36,085 bases of DNA from a virus. Numbering within the stretch: the first letter of the stretch is position 1; each line of letters begins with the position of its first letter. Location of the stretch: IMG/VR virus record IMGVR_UViG_3300028394_000180, positions 1 to 36,085 of that record; one strand, written 5' to 3'. Positions 15,785-21,346 of the stretch are shown one piece after another. The notes under the pieces are model-generated. The model was not told where the DNA came from and did no database searches. It saw nothing but the letters and a program-made list of their open reading frames with translations. Made by a program: the position numbers and the translations under genes.

Positions 15785-16177
15785 TTATACCTTTGCCCAG
15801 TATCCGTAGACCATCTTGTGTGATGGGTTACCGATGTCGTTTGGTACACCGTCAATGACAGCCACCAAGTGATGCGCCTGCCTTGCAATCACTACGCCCT
15901 TTGGCATATCTGCGCAACGTGCCTTGCGTCCCTCAAACTTTGGGGCTGACATCCAAACCCAACCATGCTGTTGTAAGAAGGGGATGTAAACCTTTTTGCT
16001 AAGACCATTACGAGCAGATTTTTCGTTGCCGTAATCTTTGTTGGCTTGAGCCAATAGTTTGTAAGTGGCTTTGTAGTCAAGGTTCATTGCAATGCAGATT
16101 GATCGAACTACGCAGTCTCCCGCTTTACCTTTAAAGCCAGCGGCTGAGCGGCCTCCGTCGTTGTATTGATAGGTCAT
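15785..16177 (-). CDS. Papain-like-fold candidate (cysteine peptidase-like), 130 aa
   Basis: The pattern GKAGDCVVRSICIAMNLDY (Cys22 at the start of a helix) and, 80 residues later, RQAHHLVAVIDGVPNDI (His102/103, Asp109, Asp114) matches the Cys...His...Asp order of small papain/C39-like proteins. In that family 'GDC--RaiaiA---dY--vy--l' and 'Hl-Av-dG---D' are typical. Such proteins are common in phages, but their substrate is generally unknown. An AAGGAG site precedes ATG 16177. A host-directed or processing protease is possible; so is a catalytically silent relative. It follows the 104-aa gene and shares its transcript. Confidence 0.5.
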   Translation of the reverse strand: MTYQYNDGGRSAAGFKGKAGDCVVRSICIAMNLDYKATYKLLAQANKDYGNEKSARNGLSKKVYIPFLQQHGWVWMSAPKFEGRKARCADMPKGVVIARQAHHLVAVIDGVPNDIGNPSHKMVYGYWAKV

Positions 16178-16188
16178 TGTCGTTCTCC

Positions 16189-16503
16189 TTACTTAGCTGG
16201 AGAAACGCGAATGTCAGCACGACCTTCTTTGCGGAAGGTAGCTAAGACGTCGTCAGTGATGCCGTAGGAGACGCAAAGCTTTTTGTAGTCAACGGTGCCA
16301 GAGACTTCGATGAGCTTCACAGACACGCTGTGCAGTTCGCCCTTGTGCTCGCCTTCGCCGTATTTGTTGGCGATAGCTTCTTTCATTGCCTTGACTTGCT
16401 CAGCCAATGCTTTGGCTTGTTGGTCGAGCACGTAGAGTGCGTCGATGTCAGAAGTGATTGTGGAGATCAGAGCTTCTGTCTGGATCAATGTTGCTGTAGT
16501 CAT
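16189..16503 (-). CDS. Helical hypothetical protein, 104 aa, behind hairpin promoter copy 2
   Basis: An N-terminal helical region (residues 18-48: DIDALYVLDQQAKALAEQVK, then MKEAIANKYG) is predicted to form a coiled coil. A beta-rich part follows (HSVSVKLIEVSGTVDYKKLC) and then a small helical end (ITDDVLATFRKEGRADIRV). 'Lae-vkalKe-i---yGeG-h-G----v-v------vDykkLc-dlgi' is a layout I associate with small phage proteins near recombination or replication genes; the function is unknown. As the first gene behind a dedicated promoter it is probably made in quantity. Confidence 0.65.
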   Translation of the reverse strand: MTTATLIQTEALISTITSDIDALYVLDQQAKALAEQVKAMKEAIANKYGEGEHKGELHSVSVKLIEVSGTVDYKKLCVSYGITDDVLATFRKEGRADIRVSPAK

Positions 16504-16519
16504 GATGTTTGTCTTTCAG

Positions 16520-16574
16520 GTAACCTGCTTATTGCAGTGATTGCATCTTAACACGAAGTTAAAGCGCTTGTGTA
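16520..16574 (-). promoter_or_regulatory. Promoter with 5'-terminal hairpin, copy 2
   Basis: On the minus strand: -35 TACACA (16569-16574), 18-nt spacer, extended -10 GTGTTAAGAT (16545-16554), 7 nt, a perfect 4-bp stem CTGC/GCAG with loop AATAA (16525-16537), then GTTAC. The start codon of the downstream gene is at 16503. An A/T-rich stretch (16575-16600) lies upstream like an UP element. The loop and GTTAC are identical to copy 1 while the stem pairs differ in a compensating way. Confidence 0.7.
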
Positions 16575-16607
16575 GATTTATTTAAATTATTTTTGTAGGT
16601 GCTTACC

Positions 16608-16880
16608 CTAACCCCTCAATAAAAGTTCCATGACCCGTTTCACGGTGACGTTCAGGGCATCGATCTCCTCCATCTTGGCTATGGCCCATGCCCTACGCTC
16701 GCCGTGCCAACCCATCTTGCTCCCTTGGTGGCAGGACTTGCACAAAGCCACGACGGTGTACTGCCTGTGCTGTTTGACATGGTGCGCGTCGCTTGGCCCT
16801 TCTTGGTCGCACACAGAGCAGGGGAGCTCCTTGACCAGCCCAACGTACGCTTTCTCTTTGGCAGTGAGGCTGTTGTTCAC
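16608..16880 (-). CDS. HNH/Ref-type nuclease, 90 aa
   Basis: The sequence has a Cys-X2-Cys (PCSVCDQEGP, Cys21/Cys24), a His-His pair (SDAHHVKQHRQ, His33/34), and a second Cys-X2-Cys-His (CKSCHQG, Cys47/50, His51). An additional GWHGERRAW follows. This is the layout of the phage Ref/RecA-dependent nuclease and related HNH-like families, in which the HH is catalytic and the Cys pairs bind zinc. It is probably a small endonuclease in recombination or DNA processing, consistent with RusA nearby. It could equally be another HNH subfamily. Coupled to the upstream gene (start overlaps its stop). Confidence 0.7.
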   Translation of the reverse strand: MNNSLTAKEKAYVGLVKELPCSVCDQEGPSDAHHVKQHRQYTVVALCKSCHQGSKMGWHGERRAWAIAKMEEIDALNVTVKRVMELLLRG

Positions 16881-17227
16881 AGGGTAGCCTTCTCGACGTG
16901 GCGGTTAGAAGCCTCCATAGAGCGCCATACGGCGATTCTTTCCTGACAGGCTATGAGGAGCCACCGAAGGCGTTCGCGCTCCTGTACGGCTTGTCTGAGG
17001 GCTTGTAGGTGCTCTTTGTAGCGTGGGGAGGCGTAGGCTTCGCGTTCCTGCATGACGGCGGTCTTGTACTCGCCATTCCCATTGGCTTCAGCGTTCTTCA
17101 TCTCCTCTGCCTTGATGGTCTTCCTCAGCTCCTCCATAAACACCTTATTGGCCTCTGCCTCTGCATATTTGGCTGAGTTGGCAATCATGAAATCAACTGC
17201 TTCGTTCGGGTCAATAAGCTTGCTCAT
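16877..17227 (-). CDS. Conserved helical phage protein, 116 aa
   Basis: Almost entirely helical. 'DPNEAVDFMIANSAKYAEAE', then 'VFMEELRKTIKAE', then 'EREAYASPRYKEHLQALRQA' and 'RERLRWLLIACQERIAVWRS' form a run of charged helices with a conserved-looking end 'RLRWLLiaaq-ri-vwRs-eAsnR'. This type occurs in many phages between RusA-like and nuclease genes. Its biochemical role is not known. ATGA overlaps link it to RusA upstream and the nuclease downstream, suggesting joint expression in recombination/replication. Confidence 0.7.
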   Translation of the reverse strand: MSKLIDPNEAVDFMIANSAKYAEAEANKVFMEELRKTIKAEEMKNAEANGNGEYKTAVMQEREAYASPRYKEHLQALRQAVQERERLRWLLIACQERIAVWRSMEASNRHVEKATL

Positions 17228-17652
17228 GTCATCTCCTCAAGTTCTACGATAAGTCGCCCCGGCTTCTTGCCCTCAACCCTAAAAATCAGGATCGGTTGAA
17301 AGAGCTGGTCATTCACGAACAGCGCATCAGCCAGCCCGTCTAGGGCGCCCTTAGCCGCGGCAAGGCAGTTGTCTGCGTCACGCTTACGCTTGTCAGGCAT
17401 GTCAAAGGTAATGGTCAACTTAATCAGTCCACCATGGTGTTTCCACCCCTTGATCTGGTGCTTTGCCAACCACGTGCTTGCCTCTCGGTAGTCGGATCGA
17501 ATCTTGTACAGCTTCCCCCAATGGGTGCCCTTGGCTCGGTTCGGGAACAGCTCCGCTGGCGGGAAGTCTAGCTCGACGCGCAGTACGCTCGTTTTGCATT
17601 CTTTGGACGAGGTCGTCACAAGAGGCTTGTCCTCTGCGTTTAGCAATTTCAT
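17224..17652 (-). CDS. RusA-type Holliday junction resolvase, 142 aa
   Basis: The family's landmarks are present: an N-terminal strand and loop LDFPPAELFPNRAKGTHWGK, the acidic motif KRDADNCLAAAKGALDGLAD (Asp92, Asp94, Asn95, Lys101, Asp105) and the later ALFVNDQ (Asp115). In RusA the aspartates coordinate the metal that cleaves four-way DNA junctions. Length is near the usual 120-140. The first 22 residues lie outside the conserved domain and overlap another frame that also looks coding. It probably resolves branched DNA before packaging. Its ATG overlaps the stop of the 72-aa gene. Confidence 0.85.
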   Translation of the reverse strand: MKLLNAEDKPLVTTSSKECKTSVLRVELDFPPAELFPNRAKGTHWGKLYKIRSDYREASTWLAKHQIKGWKHHGGLIKLTITFDMPDKRKRDADNCLAAAKGALDGLADALFVNDQLFQPILIFRVEGKKPGRLIVELEEMT

Positions 17653-17752
17653 TCTTTACTCCTTGCCACCATGATTGCGCGCTGGCGGAGCCTCGCTCGA
17701 TAGCCTTCATCTCGTACCTGCTCATCCACTCCCGAGCTTCGCACTGTCTCAT
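17420..17752 (-). CDS. Overlapping-frame gene, about 110 aa; conserved-looking N-terminal half
   Basis: In the frame between the 72-aa gene and RusA, codons from ATG 17752 give MRQCEAREWMSRYEMKAIER, then ASAQSWWQGVKNEIAKRRGQ and ASCDDLVQRMQNER. 'cEaR-wl------------W---V---I-k-RG--a---L-------R' is a motif I know from short phage proteins, so this segment looks like real coding sequence. After about residue 60 the frame runs over the conserved RusA start and loses plausibility, so the true protein may end functionally there. A CAGGAG site lies 12 nt before the ATG. Alternatives: a frameshift joining it to the 72-aa gene, or a sequencing indel. Confidence 0.45.
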   Translation of the reverse strand: MRQCEAREWMSRYEMKAIERGSASAQSWWQGVKNEIAKRRGQASCDDLVQRMQNERTARRARLPASGAVPEPSQGHPLGEAVQDSIRLPRGKHVVGKAPDQGVETPWWTD

Positions 17753-17867
17753 GTGTTCTAAGGTCTCCTGTGAGATACAGACATTCGATGGCACAAGCCT
17801 CGGTGTAGGCGTTGCCGTGCCCCTCGCGGATTTCGTCAAGGATTTTTTGGGCGTCACTTTTTGTCAT
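17649..17867 (-). CDS. Small protein, 72 aa, possibly frame-linked to the gene it overlaps
   Basis: ATGA overlaps at both ends (with the 138-aa gene and with RusA) argue for the frame. The first half (MTKSDAQKILDEIREGHGNA, then EACAIECLYLTGDL) reads as a normal helical protein. The last half (THETVRSSGVDEQVRDEGYR and on) looks less natural and is exactly where the other frame becomes convincing. The gene may therefore encode only a short protein, or its N-terminus may belong to a longer product reached by frameshift. No domain is recognised. Confidence 0.5.
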   Translation of the reverse strand: MTKSDAQKILDEIREGHGNAYTEACAIECLYLTGDLRTHETVRSSGVDEQVRDEGYRARLRQRAIMVARSKE

Positions 17868-18280
17868 GCCTTCCTCTTTGCTAAGCCTGCACGGATAGCC
17901 AGCTCGTTGCGCAGGCGGTACTCGTACTTTGTTTTTCGGATCTTCTCATGCTCGTTTGGTTGTAGCTCAGGGTAGTTGTCGAACAGGGCGGCAAACTCTT
18001 GCCACTTGGGTGGGTATCCTCCTGTGTTGGCGCCCCAAGAGATCATGTCAATCTTCATGACCTCGGTGATCGCAAGACGAATCGCTTCTGCGTCTCGCAG
18101 GGCTTCTGTGACGCGAGGCCACTCCTCCGAGGGGGCTTGATGGTGGTAGGCACAGACCCACCGTCCTCCAGTAGAGATCCCACCAGCCATGGGGCAACCA
18201 TTGGCGTAGCATTCAAGGGTGTTGGGGCTGTCATCGACAGCTTCGGTTTTGTTGAATTTTGTAAAGTTGTTCAGTGCCAT
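17864..18280 (-). CDS. Cys/His-containing hypothetical protein, 138 aa
   Basis: Residues 24-47 contain LECYANGCPMAGG...RWVCAYHH, i.e. Cys24-X4-Cys29 and Cys43-X2-His46-His47, a spacing suited to a zinc knuckle. It is followed by a helical region ending in EYRLRNELAIRAGLAKRKA. 'C-a-GCp-pg-i----g----CryH----p--W--vT--l' is a pattern found in phage proteins next to DUF1376 initiators, where a helper or loader role is suspected; function unproven. It follows the initiator by 2 nt with AGGGA as ribosome site. Downstream genes overlap by 4 nt. Confidence 0.6.
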   Translation of the reverse strand: MALNNFTKFNKTEAVDDSPNTLECYANGCPMAGGISTGGRWVCAYHHQAPSEEWPRVTEALRDAEAIRLAITEVMKIDMISWGANTGGYPPKWQEFAALFDNYPELQPNEHEKIRKTKYEYRLRNELAIRAGLAKRKA

Positions 18281-18282
18281 GA

Positions 18283-19056
18283 TTAGTCCCTGTGGTATTT
18301 GCCTTCAATGATTTTTGCGAAGTTCGTTGGCTTGATGATCCATTCAAGATCAGCCAAGAACGGTGGTTTGTCTTTTGATTGGGTTTTGCCAGTCAAGAAC
18401 TTTGAACTTCTAATGTGTTCAAAGAACTGCTTCCACCACGCCAACATGGCGGCATGGGTGACAGTTCCGTCCTTGGACAGATCAATCGCAACCTCCCTCC
18501 ACCTTTGTCTTAGGTAGCCAGCACGAGTGTCGTTCCAGATCTCGATGTGGGGTAGGTTTGGCAAGGTGGTGTGGTACAGAGACAGAACACCTTTGTGATC
18601 ACAACCTAGTATTTTTAAATTCTGTTTTTCGTCAGGTTCGCCTGCTGGCGGACGAACAGTATCTTTAGATACTGTAAATTGGTTCTTGTTTATTGTTTCT
18701 TGTTTATTGTTTGGTTGAACGTCCGTTGAACGGGCGCTACTCCGACGTTCAGCGGATGCTTTACCAGCGCGTGATGCTTGCTGAATTTTGGAGTGAAAAT
18801 GCTTAATTTCTTTGTCCGCACGGTCATTGACCCAACCCTCTTCGCCAAGCTGAAAGAACTCATTAAGCACGTCTTGGACAACCTGAACCTTCTCTCGCAT
18901 ACCAATCTGCTTGGCAACGACCGCTGAATCGACGTTCAACGGGCGTTCGTGAAGATAGTACATGTCGAGCAAGCGACGATAAGCCAAGTCCTCATCTAAA
19001 TCGAGGTGGCGGGTGTGACTGGCGTAGTCACCAATGTTGAATTGATAGTAGTGCAT
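18283..19056 (-). CDS. DUF1376 phage replication initiator-type protein, 257 aa
   Basis: The N-terminus MHYYQFNIGDYASHTRHLDL continues DEDLAYRRLLDMYYLHERPL, the typical DUF1376 (YdaU-like) opening: 'yy-f-iGDy---T-hLs--Ed-aYrrLlD-Yy--e-Pl'. A basic, poorly conserved linker (RRSSARSTDVQPNN) follows. The C-terminal region LPNLPHIEIWNDTRAGYLRQ and RWREVAIDL...WWKQFFEHIRSSKFLTGK is shared with phage replication proteins that deliver the host helicase. ATG 19056 is preferred over an in-frame TTG 24 nt upstream, because the family starts at MHYY/MNYY. The gene itself contains repeats that look like an origin. Confidence 0.8.
   Translation of the reverse strand: MHYYQFNIGDYASHTRHLDLDEDLAYRRLLDMYYLHERPLNVDSAVVAKQIGMREKVQVVQDVLNEFFQLGEEGWVNDRADKEIKHFHSKIQQASRAGKASAERRSSARSTDVQPNNKQETINKNQFTVSKDTVRPPAGEPDEKQNLKILGCDHKGVLSLYHTTLPNLPHIEIWNDTRAGYLRQRWREVAIDLSKDGTVTHAAMLAWWKQFFEHIRSSKFLTGKTQSKDKPPFLADLEWIIKPTNFAKIIEGKYHRD
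18656..18753. other. Origin-like repeat cluster inside the replication gene
   Basis: Within 100 bp of the linker-coding part of the initiator gene there are three elements. The first is a perfect inverted repeat with 9-bp arms (ACAGTATCT / AGATACTGT, 2-bp centre, 18656-18675). The second is two perfect tandem copies of the A/T-rich 14-mer TTCTTGTTTATTGT (18683-18710). The third is iteron-like copies of GTTGAACGTC: 18714-18723 exact, 18725-18734 as GTTGAACGGG, 18744-18753 inverted with one change. A further exact inverted copy is at 18931-18940. The 14-mer period is not a multiple of three, so protein repetition does not explain it. This resembles a lambda-type origin in an initiator gene. Confidence 0.5.
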
Positions 19057-19158
19057 ACCGATCCCATTAACACATCCCAAAAAGAAACTGCGGCAGGCGG
19101 GGATGGATCGCTTTTCGGTACGCTCATGACTTCGTACCTAGCCGTGTTTCAAACCATC

Positions 19159-19362
19159 TTACACGAAGAATAAATCTGGACGCAAGTCTTTTCTTGTGAC
19201 CAGTCCTTGTGTAGCTTTTTCAATCTTAACCGCTAACGCGGCAGACGCAGTTCTACGCTCGTGAATCAACAGAGACATCCATGTCAAGCTGATGCCAAGA
19301 TAGTCCGCCATCTCACCTCGTGCGCCCAACGGCTCCGTCGAAAAATACTCTTGCAATTTCAT
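19159..19362 (-). CDS. YdaS/Cro-like repressor, 67 aa
   Basis: The sequence MKLQEYFSTEPLGARGEMAD continues YLGISLTWMSLLIHERRTAS. It is a helix-turn-helix protein with 'lA--lgis---vs--i-g-R----' spacing. It ends VKIEKATQGLVTRKDLRPDL, the 'IE-ATgG-VtR-dLRPD' signature of YdaS/Cro-like regulators. A longer in-frame start is rejected: ATG 19362 has AAGGA in front and the domain begins there. It is transcribed divergently from the plus-strand operon. A near-perfect palindrome overlaps its own promoter, so autorepression and control of the early operon are likely. Confidence 0.85.
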   Translation of the reverse strand: MKLQEYFSTEPLGARGEMADYLGISLTWMSLLIHERRTASAALAVKIEKATQGLVTRKDLRPDLFFV

Positions 19363-19383
19363 TATTGTTTTTCCTTGGCGGCA

Positions 19384-19412
19384 AGTATACATTAACTTTA
19401 AATTAAAGATAA
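19384..19412 (-). promoter_or_regulatory. Repressor promoter and palindromic operator
   Basis: On the minus strand a TATACT -10 box (19384-19389) lies 20-27 nt before the repressor start. Directly upstream, 19396-19408 is a perfect 13-bp palindrome (CTTTAA-A-TTAAAG on the plus strand). With one mismatch pair it extends to 21 bp (19392-19412). It occupies the -10/-35 spacer, the right place for self-repression. An imperfect copy is found near terS. Confidence 0.6.
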
Positions 19413-19436
19413 CCCCACGTTTCACTCGGGAATGTA

Positions 19437-19495
19437 TTGCCATCATTTTTAACTGCGTGTTAGAATGCTTGCACGTCGATACGACGGTTAAGGAG
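19437..19495 (+). promoter_or_regulatory. Early promoter with 5'-terminal hairpin, copy 3
   Basis: On the plus strand: -35 TTGCCA (one mismatch to consensus, 19437-19442), 18-nt spacer, extended -10 GTGTTAGAAT (19457-19466), 7 nt. Then a hairpin CGTC-GATAC-GACG (19474-19486; a fifth pair can form) and GTTA, running into the AAGGAG ribosome site of the first early gene. Same architecture as the copies at 15.7 and 16.5 kb, but on the other strand. It is the best promoter in the window. Confidence 0.8.
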
Positions 19496-19501
19496 AATCT
19501 A

Positions 19502-19723
19502 ATGGACAAACCACTTCCCTACACGACCAAGTCTGGTCTTCAAATTGGGTGCAATTACACCCCTACCCAACGCAACTACATGAGTGCTGATGCAGAGCTT
19601 CTGCAAATGGCTTTGCTTGGCATTGAGCCTGAGTTTTCTCAGCGCCGCGTTGCAAGCTTTGTTGCGTATGCAGTCTTTTTGATTGTTGTCTTCACAACGC
19701 TGTTTGCATTGGACATCAAATGA
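19502..19723 (+). CDS. Small membrane protein, 73 aa, first gene of the early operon
   Basis: ATG 19502 follows AAGGAG. An in-frame ATG at 19457 lies inside the promoter and is discarded. The N-terminal two thirds are soluble (MDKPLPYTTKSGLQIGCNYT, then EPEFSQRRVASF). The C-terminus is one strong membrane helix, VAYAVFLIVVFTTLFALDI, with the soluble part on the N side. As the first early product it is well placed for an envelope function such as superinfection exclusion or host membrane modulation; that is a guess. Its stop overlaps the next ATG. Confidence 0.7.
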   Translation: MDKPLPYTTKSGLQIGCNYTPTQRNYMSADAELLQMALLGIEPEFSQRRVASFVAYAVFLIVVFTTLFALDIK

Positions 19724-19818
19724 ACAACAAAGAATTCCGCACCATGCAAATCAACGTGATCCTGTTTGCCATTGGCGCCGTGATCTTAGCCCTTGACCTT
19801 TTTATTTGGAGACCATGA
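19720..19818 (+). CDS. Micro membrane protein, 32 aa
   Basis: Complete frame from the ATGA overlap with the 73-aa gene: MNNKEFRTMQINVILFAIGA, then VILALDLFIWRP. After nine soluble residues nearly the whole chain is one hydrophobic helix, ending in a positive/aromatic cap (WRP). Stop shares bases with the next start (TGATG). Two adjacent single-span mini proteins suggest a pair acting together in the inner membrane. No family can be named. Confidence 0.55.
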   Translation: MNNKEFRTMQINVILFAIGAVILALDLFIWRP

Positions 19819-20003
19819 TGACCCACAAAACTATGGCTGAACTTGAAGCCGAAAGCCCTGAAGGCTTTATCAATCCAAAGCGTACGCCCCAAGAGTGGGC
19901 GGAGCTGGAGGAGCGTAACAAGGCTATGCGTGAGCATGACCGCCTGCACACAGCCTTTGCGCCAGAAGAGCCAGAAGAGCCAGAAGAAGAGGACGAAGAA
20001 TGA
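19818..20003 (+). CDS. Acidic small protein, 61 aa
   Basis: Two ATG codons in a row (19815, 19818) are possible starts; 19818 is 6 nt from GGAG and so is preferred. The protein MTHKTMAELEAESPEGFINP is helical and polar. It ends in a run of Glu/Pro and Asp (EEPEEPEEEDEE) with no hydrophobic core. Such acidic tails mimic DNA or bind basic proteins, but no target can be named. Overlaps the next gene by 4 nt. Confidence 0.6.
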   Translation: MTHKTMAELEAESPEGFINPKRTPQEWAELEERNKAMREHDRLHTAFAPEEPEEPEEEDEE

Positions 20004-20209
20004 ACTTACAAGACGAACTATGGTTTGACACCAGCAAGGGGCGTATTGGCATCTTGATGGTGCTTGATTGGCACACAGAACAGCTTCACTACATCATGGG
20101 CATAGCCAGTGGCATGAACGAAAACGTAGACATCAACCACATCTACAGCGGTGGAGCAAGGCTTCCTGACTACGTAGGAGCGCCTTTGTTCTTTGGAGAC
20201 TGGGAGTGA
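20000..20209 (+). CDS. Hypothetical protein, 69 aa
   Basis: Reads MNLQDELWFDTSKGRIGILM and VLDWHTEQLHYIMGIASGMN, a small alpha/beta protein ending in aromatic residues (APLFFGDWE). ATGA coupling to the acidic gene; no catalytic motif is visible. Genes like this fill early operons of many phages, with unknown function. Confidence 0.6.
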   Translation: MNLQDELWFDTSKGRIGILMVLDWHTEQLHYIMGIASGMNENVDINHIYSGGARLPDYVGAPLFFGDWE

Positions 20210-20214
20210 TTACC

Positions 20215-20379
20215 ATGGCTACGCACAAAGAATACGAGGAGTGGAAAGCAGACCCTTTGGCTCAGCAGGAGTACAACAAATATTTACTTGAGGAAGCATA
20301 CAAAACCAGTCCAAAACTAGACGAATTTATTGAACATTTTACAAACCAATTTGACCAAATTTTTAAGGAAAAAACATGA
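20215..20379 (+). CDS. Small helical protein, 54 aa
   Basis: ATG 20215 follows GGGAGTGA, and the stop overlaps the SSB start by 4 nt. The protein begins MATHKEYEEWKADPLAQQEY. It is highly charged, aromatic and almost entirely helical (EEAYKTSPKLDEFIEHFTNQ). No domain recognised. Coupling to SSB suggests expression with the replication proteins. Confidence 0.6.
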   Translation: MATHKEYEEWKADPLAQQEYNKYLLEEAYKTSPKLDEFIEHFTNQFDQIFKEKT

Positions 20380-21032
20380 GCTTTTTTGTAGAAAACACAG
20401 CGCCATCAGGCGACTTTAAACAAGTACCCGCAGGTTTACATCTTGCGCGGTGCTACCGCATCATTGACTTAGGAACCCAGCGTACTGAGTACGACGGTCA
20501 GGAGAAGCACCAACGCAAGATTATGCTTGGTTGGGAACTCCACGGCAAAGACGACGAGGGCGAAGAGCTTGTCACAGAGCGTGGTGATCCCCTTGCCATC
20601 TTCAAGAACTACACGCTGAGCTGGTCAGAAAAGGCTAACCTTCGTATCGACTTACAGAACTGGCGTAACAAGCCCTTCACAGACACGGAGATGAGGCGCT
20701 TTGACATCCAAAGCATTCTTGGAGCTTGGTGTATGTTGACGGTGATCCCACGCCCCGGCAAGAACGGCAAGATGTACTCCAACGTCAAGGGCGTAGCCCC
20801 TGTTCCTTCGGTCATCAAGTCCGCTGGTCTACCCCCTGCCATCAACCCTAACCAAGTGTTCCGCATAGCTGAGCCTGACTACGAGTTGTTTGAAACCTTT
20901 GGTAAGGGGCTCAAGGCGATGATTGAGGAGTCACCTGAGTGGCAGGCTCTCCAAGGCAGAAAAACCGCTCCAAAGCCCGATAAGACCCCTCCTAGTGGCT
21001 TTGACGACATGGAAGATGATCTTCCCTTCTGA
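20376..21032 (+). CDS. Single-stranded DNA-binding protein, phage type, 218 aa
   Basis: The body (about residues 20-150) has an OB-fold-like alternation of strands with aromatic residues (MLGWELHG, FKNYTLSW, WCMLTVIPRPGKNGKMYSNV). A flexible Pro-rich linker leads to a C-terminus FDDMEDDLPF. The acidic tail ending in D-D-x-P-F is the signature by which bacterial and phage SSBs recruit partner proteins. It protects single-stranded DNA and organises recombination and repair with the nuclease downstream. The OB-fold statement is from pattern only; the tail is clearly visible. Confidence 0.75.
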   Translation: MSFFVENTAPSGDFKQVPAGLHLARCYRIIDLGTQRTEYDGQEKHQRKIMLGWELHGKDDEGEELVTERGDPLAIFKNYTLSWSEKANLRIDLQNWRNKPFTDTEMRRFDIQSILGAWCMLTVIPRPGKNGKMYSNVKGVAPVPSVIKSAGLPPAINPNQVFRIAEPDYELFETFGKGLKAMIEESPEWQALQGRKTAPKPDKTPPSGFDDMEDDLPF

Positions 21033-21034
21033 TC

Positions 21035-21346
21035 ATGGACAACCAAACGCTTGATTTGCTGGCGGGTGTACGCCTTCGGGATGTTGGAGTCCAGAAGGTG
21101 TACGACCATAACAAAACGTGGGTTGACAAAGCTCGCAGTACAGCGAAGGCGCTCGCCGCCTTGCACGGTTCGGTATCAATCGATGAGGTTCTGTCAATGT
21201 GCGGTCGCCCAGAGTCGGTTCATCCAAACGCAACAGGTTCGATCTTTCGTGAGAATGTTTGGGAAAAGATTGGCTACAAGCAGTCTGCTAACCCATCCGC
21301 TCACGCAAGGGTTGTTGGAATTTATAAACTAAAGGGGACTCAATGA
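21035..21346 (+). CDS. Conserved hypothetical protein between SSB and nuclease, 103 aa
   Basis: The C-terminal half has GSVSIDEVLSMCGRPESVHP followed by NATGSIFRENVWEKIGYKQS and a PSAHARVVGIY end. 'vs-d-v------P---hpnA-GsvF----f---G--kS--p-aHaR-i--y' is a conserved phage pattern whose role I cannot name. Location between SSB and an exonuclease suggests DNA metabolism. Starts 2 nt after SSB and overlaps the nuclease by 4 nt. Confidence 0.65.
   Translation: MDNQTLDLLAGVRLRDVGVQKVYDHNKTWVDKARSTAKALAALHGSVSIDEVLSMCGRPESVHPNATGSIFRENVWEKIGYKQSANPSAHARVVGIYKLKGTQ

Noticed and set aside
18996-19127. 43-codon minus-strand frame starting MSVPKSDPSPPAAVSFWDVL
   Set aside because: About half of it overlaps the start of the DUF1376 gene in another frame and the ribosome site is poor. 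The first 20 residues look plausible, so it remains a weak candidate only.
19130-19165. Degenerate match to the hairpin-promoter -10 box (CTTCGTGTAAGATG, minus strand) at the end of the repressor gene
   Set aside because: The TG is directly adjacent to the hexamer, and no 4-bp stem with 5-nt loop follows, so it does not fit the three-copy architecture.
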